Of a stretch of 64,000 nucleotides of DNA, positions 62,405-64,000 are shown piece after piece. The stretch covers positions 42,854,117-42,918,116 of the forward strand of contig NC_045443.1 in assembly GCF_002776525.5 (NCBI RefSeq), written 5' to 3'. The position numbers and the translations under genes are program-made. The notes beneath the pieces are model-generated. The model saw only the letters and a program-made list of their open reading frames with translations. It was not told the origin of the DNA and searched no databases. Position 1 is the stretch's first letter, and every line of letters starts with the position of its first letter. Source of the DNA: Piliocolobus tephrosceles (lineage: Eukaryota > Chordata > Mammalia > Primates > Cercopithecidae).

Positions 62405-63689
62405 GAGAGGGCCCATGTTTTCTAATTGCTTTTCCTGTAAGTCAGATAAGGCTCATGAGACAGACCTTTGTAAGGCAAAAAGAACACACTGGGCATATTA
62501 GAAATGGTTACTTACCCTCTTCCATTCCTGGAAGCAGGGAGGAAGTTTTTTTCAGTCTTCACTGTGAGATACTGGTCTCTGAAGGTAATTCACACAAATG
62601 TATGGGTTCTCCCCAGAGACTGACCTTCCGCCCCAAGGAGTTTTTAATTCTGAAGATTAGCAGTTTGTCAATTGCTGTTTAAGGGTTCCTGCAAGTTACT
62701 GGCTCCAGCTAGAAGGGCTGATTCTCTGTATTCAAGGATCTCTCCAGCTTTCAGAGTGGTAGTTTGCCCTGTGACTTCGGTTCTCTGATAGATCCAGGAG
62801 GAGTTGTAAATTTTTCAGTTTGTTCATCTTATGTCTTGTTGTGAGGATGGGACTGATTGATGACTTGCAGCTTTTTACATGTCTGAAAGGAACCTGGAAG
62901 TCCTCATTCCTTGTTTATCATCATTAAGCACAATGTTGACTATTAGTTTTTCCTTGAAATGTATAAATAACATGTGATTGTATAAAACATTTTTGAGACT
63001 CCCTCAAAAGTGTCCTTCGTTTAAAAATATCTAGGAATTGCTGTTTAAATTCTGTGTAATTGGAGAAAAGGACTTTTGAGTAGTCAAGAGTTTATATTCA
63101 CTGTTTTTAGGACTTTATTTTTCTAGGCTACAGTGTTCTTTGAATAAGTGGTATCAGGCAAAGTTTAAGAAAGGCCCTCTACCTTGCCTTTAAACATAGG
63201 AGTTTTGCTTTTGTTTTATATATAGGGGTTTAAAGTAATATTTTGTTTGAAAATAAGATTCTGTTGCTAAAAAGACATTTGAAAAACACTTTTCTGGAAT
63301 ATATTGCTCCTCATAGATTTCTCATTAAAAACTGCTGCAGAAAGATGAAAATTATTTTCTCTTAAGAGGAATAAAATCTATATTATATATTTAGAATTGC
63401 ATTGTTGAAAGTCAAACCAGAAATATAGAGGATCTCAAATATATTCTAAACAAATATTCCTGTGTGAAAACTTGTCTGTCTATGAACCAAGGACTTTTAC
63501 TTAGTACTGATAAAATTGATATTCCCCAACTGCCCACGAAATCTTCTCAAGTGATGTTGAGGTTCAAATCACTGGGTTCCTACTGAACTTTATACAGTTA
63601 CAATTCCTCCTAAAGTTCCTATTGTAAGGTGTAATTACTCCTACTGTACAAGCCAGAATAATTTTTGTTTGTTTGTTTATTTGTTGGGT

Positions 63690-63855
63690 GACCCAGGCAA
63701 TTTTATTACTTTATCCCTGAACCTCAGTTGCCTCATGGATAAGATGGGGATAGTAATAGCACTCATTTTATAATTATGAAGATTAAACACATTAATGCAA
63801 GGAAAACACTTGAGTATGTGTCTAGTACATGCTCAACACTTAACAGATGTTATAC
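63690..63855 (+). mobile_element. MIR element, sense
   Basis: tgaacctcagttgcctcatgg, gatggggatagtaatagcac and acatgctcaacacttaacag in sense MIR order. Confidence 0.7.
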
Positions 63856-64000
63856 ATGCTGATGTCTCAAACAGGCGTGGAATATTAGACACATAAAACA
63901 GGAAGTTTTAGCCATTGACATATTCTCTTAAGTTGCCCCCACCCCAGTTTGCCCAAGCCTATGGAGATAGTGTCCTTAATCTTTGCAGGTGTTGGATTCA

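Overview
The window is primate nuclear DNA: a single protein gene with large, AT-rich introns packed with Alu, L1, MIR and DNA-transposon relics. Several Alu copies (best at 6198-6531, 14541-14830 and 59886-60171) carry the base changes of the Old World monkey AluYR lineage, so the source is most likely a cercopithecid (macaque, baboon or African green monkey type) and not human or another ape. A 10-base N run at 19121-19130 is an assembly gap.

The only protein-coding gene I can support is ARID2 (BAF200), the DNA-contacting subunit that defines the PBAF form of the SWI/SNF chromatin remodeller. It lies on the + strand and runs past both ends of the window. Twelve internal coding exons are present, equivalent to exons 5-16 if the giant exon is numbered 15: 216-434, 4265-4332, 20141-20207, 20301-20551, 20883-20979, 21060-21269, 22823-22990, 30387-30468, 32393-32527, 33130-33326, 33587-36450 and 44538-44686. 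All have AG/GT borders, their phases chain without a break, and the joined frame (4507 nt, about residues 140-1642) is open. The ARID DNA-binding domain (exons 1-4) lies upstream of the window. The window holds the armadillo-like helical region, the LXXLL motif, the RFX-type winged helix, the long Gln/Ser/Thr/Pro-rich disordered region and the first half of the first C2H2 zinc finger. The rest of the zinc fingers and the C-terminus lie downstream.

Layout: 1-215 intron 4 tail; 216-4332 exons 5-6; 4333-20140 intron 6 (L1 with an in-place micro-inversion, Alus, L2, MER2, old L1, N gap); 20141-22990 a tight cluster of exons 7-11; 22991-30386 intron 11; 30387-36450 exons 12-15; 36451-44537 intron 15; 44538-44686 exon 16; 44687-64000 intron 16. 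Intron 16 is mostly repeat: Alu clusters, a long antisense L1 split by a THE1/MST-class LTR, and a Tigger1 DNA transposon carrying a 7SL RNA pseudogene and two Alus. A MER1 element and more old L1 follow.

I found no CRISPR array, operon, intact mobile-element protein or undescribed system. The observations most worth following are structural: a roughly 40-bp templated insertion with a 14-bp target-site duplication copied from 1.1 kb away, the L1 micro-inversion, the 7SL pseudogene inside Tigger1, an Alu ending 46 bp before the exon 6 acceptor, and two probable assembly defects.
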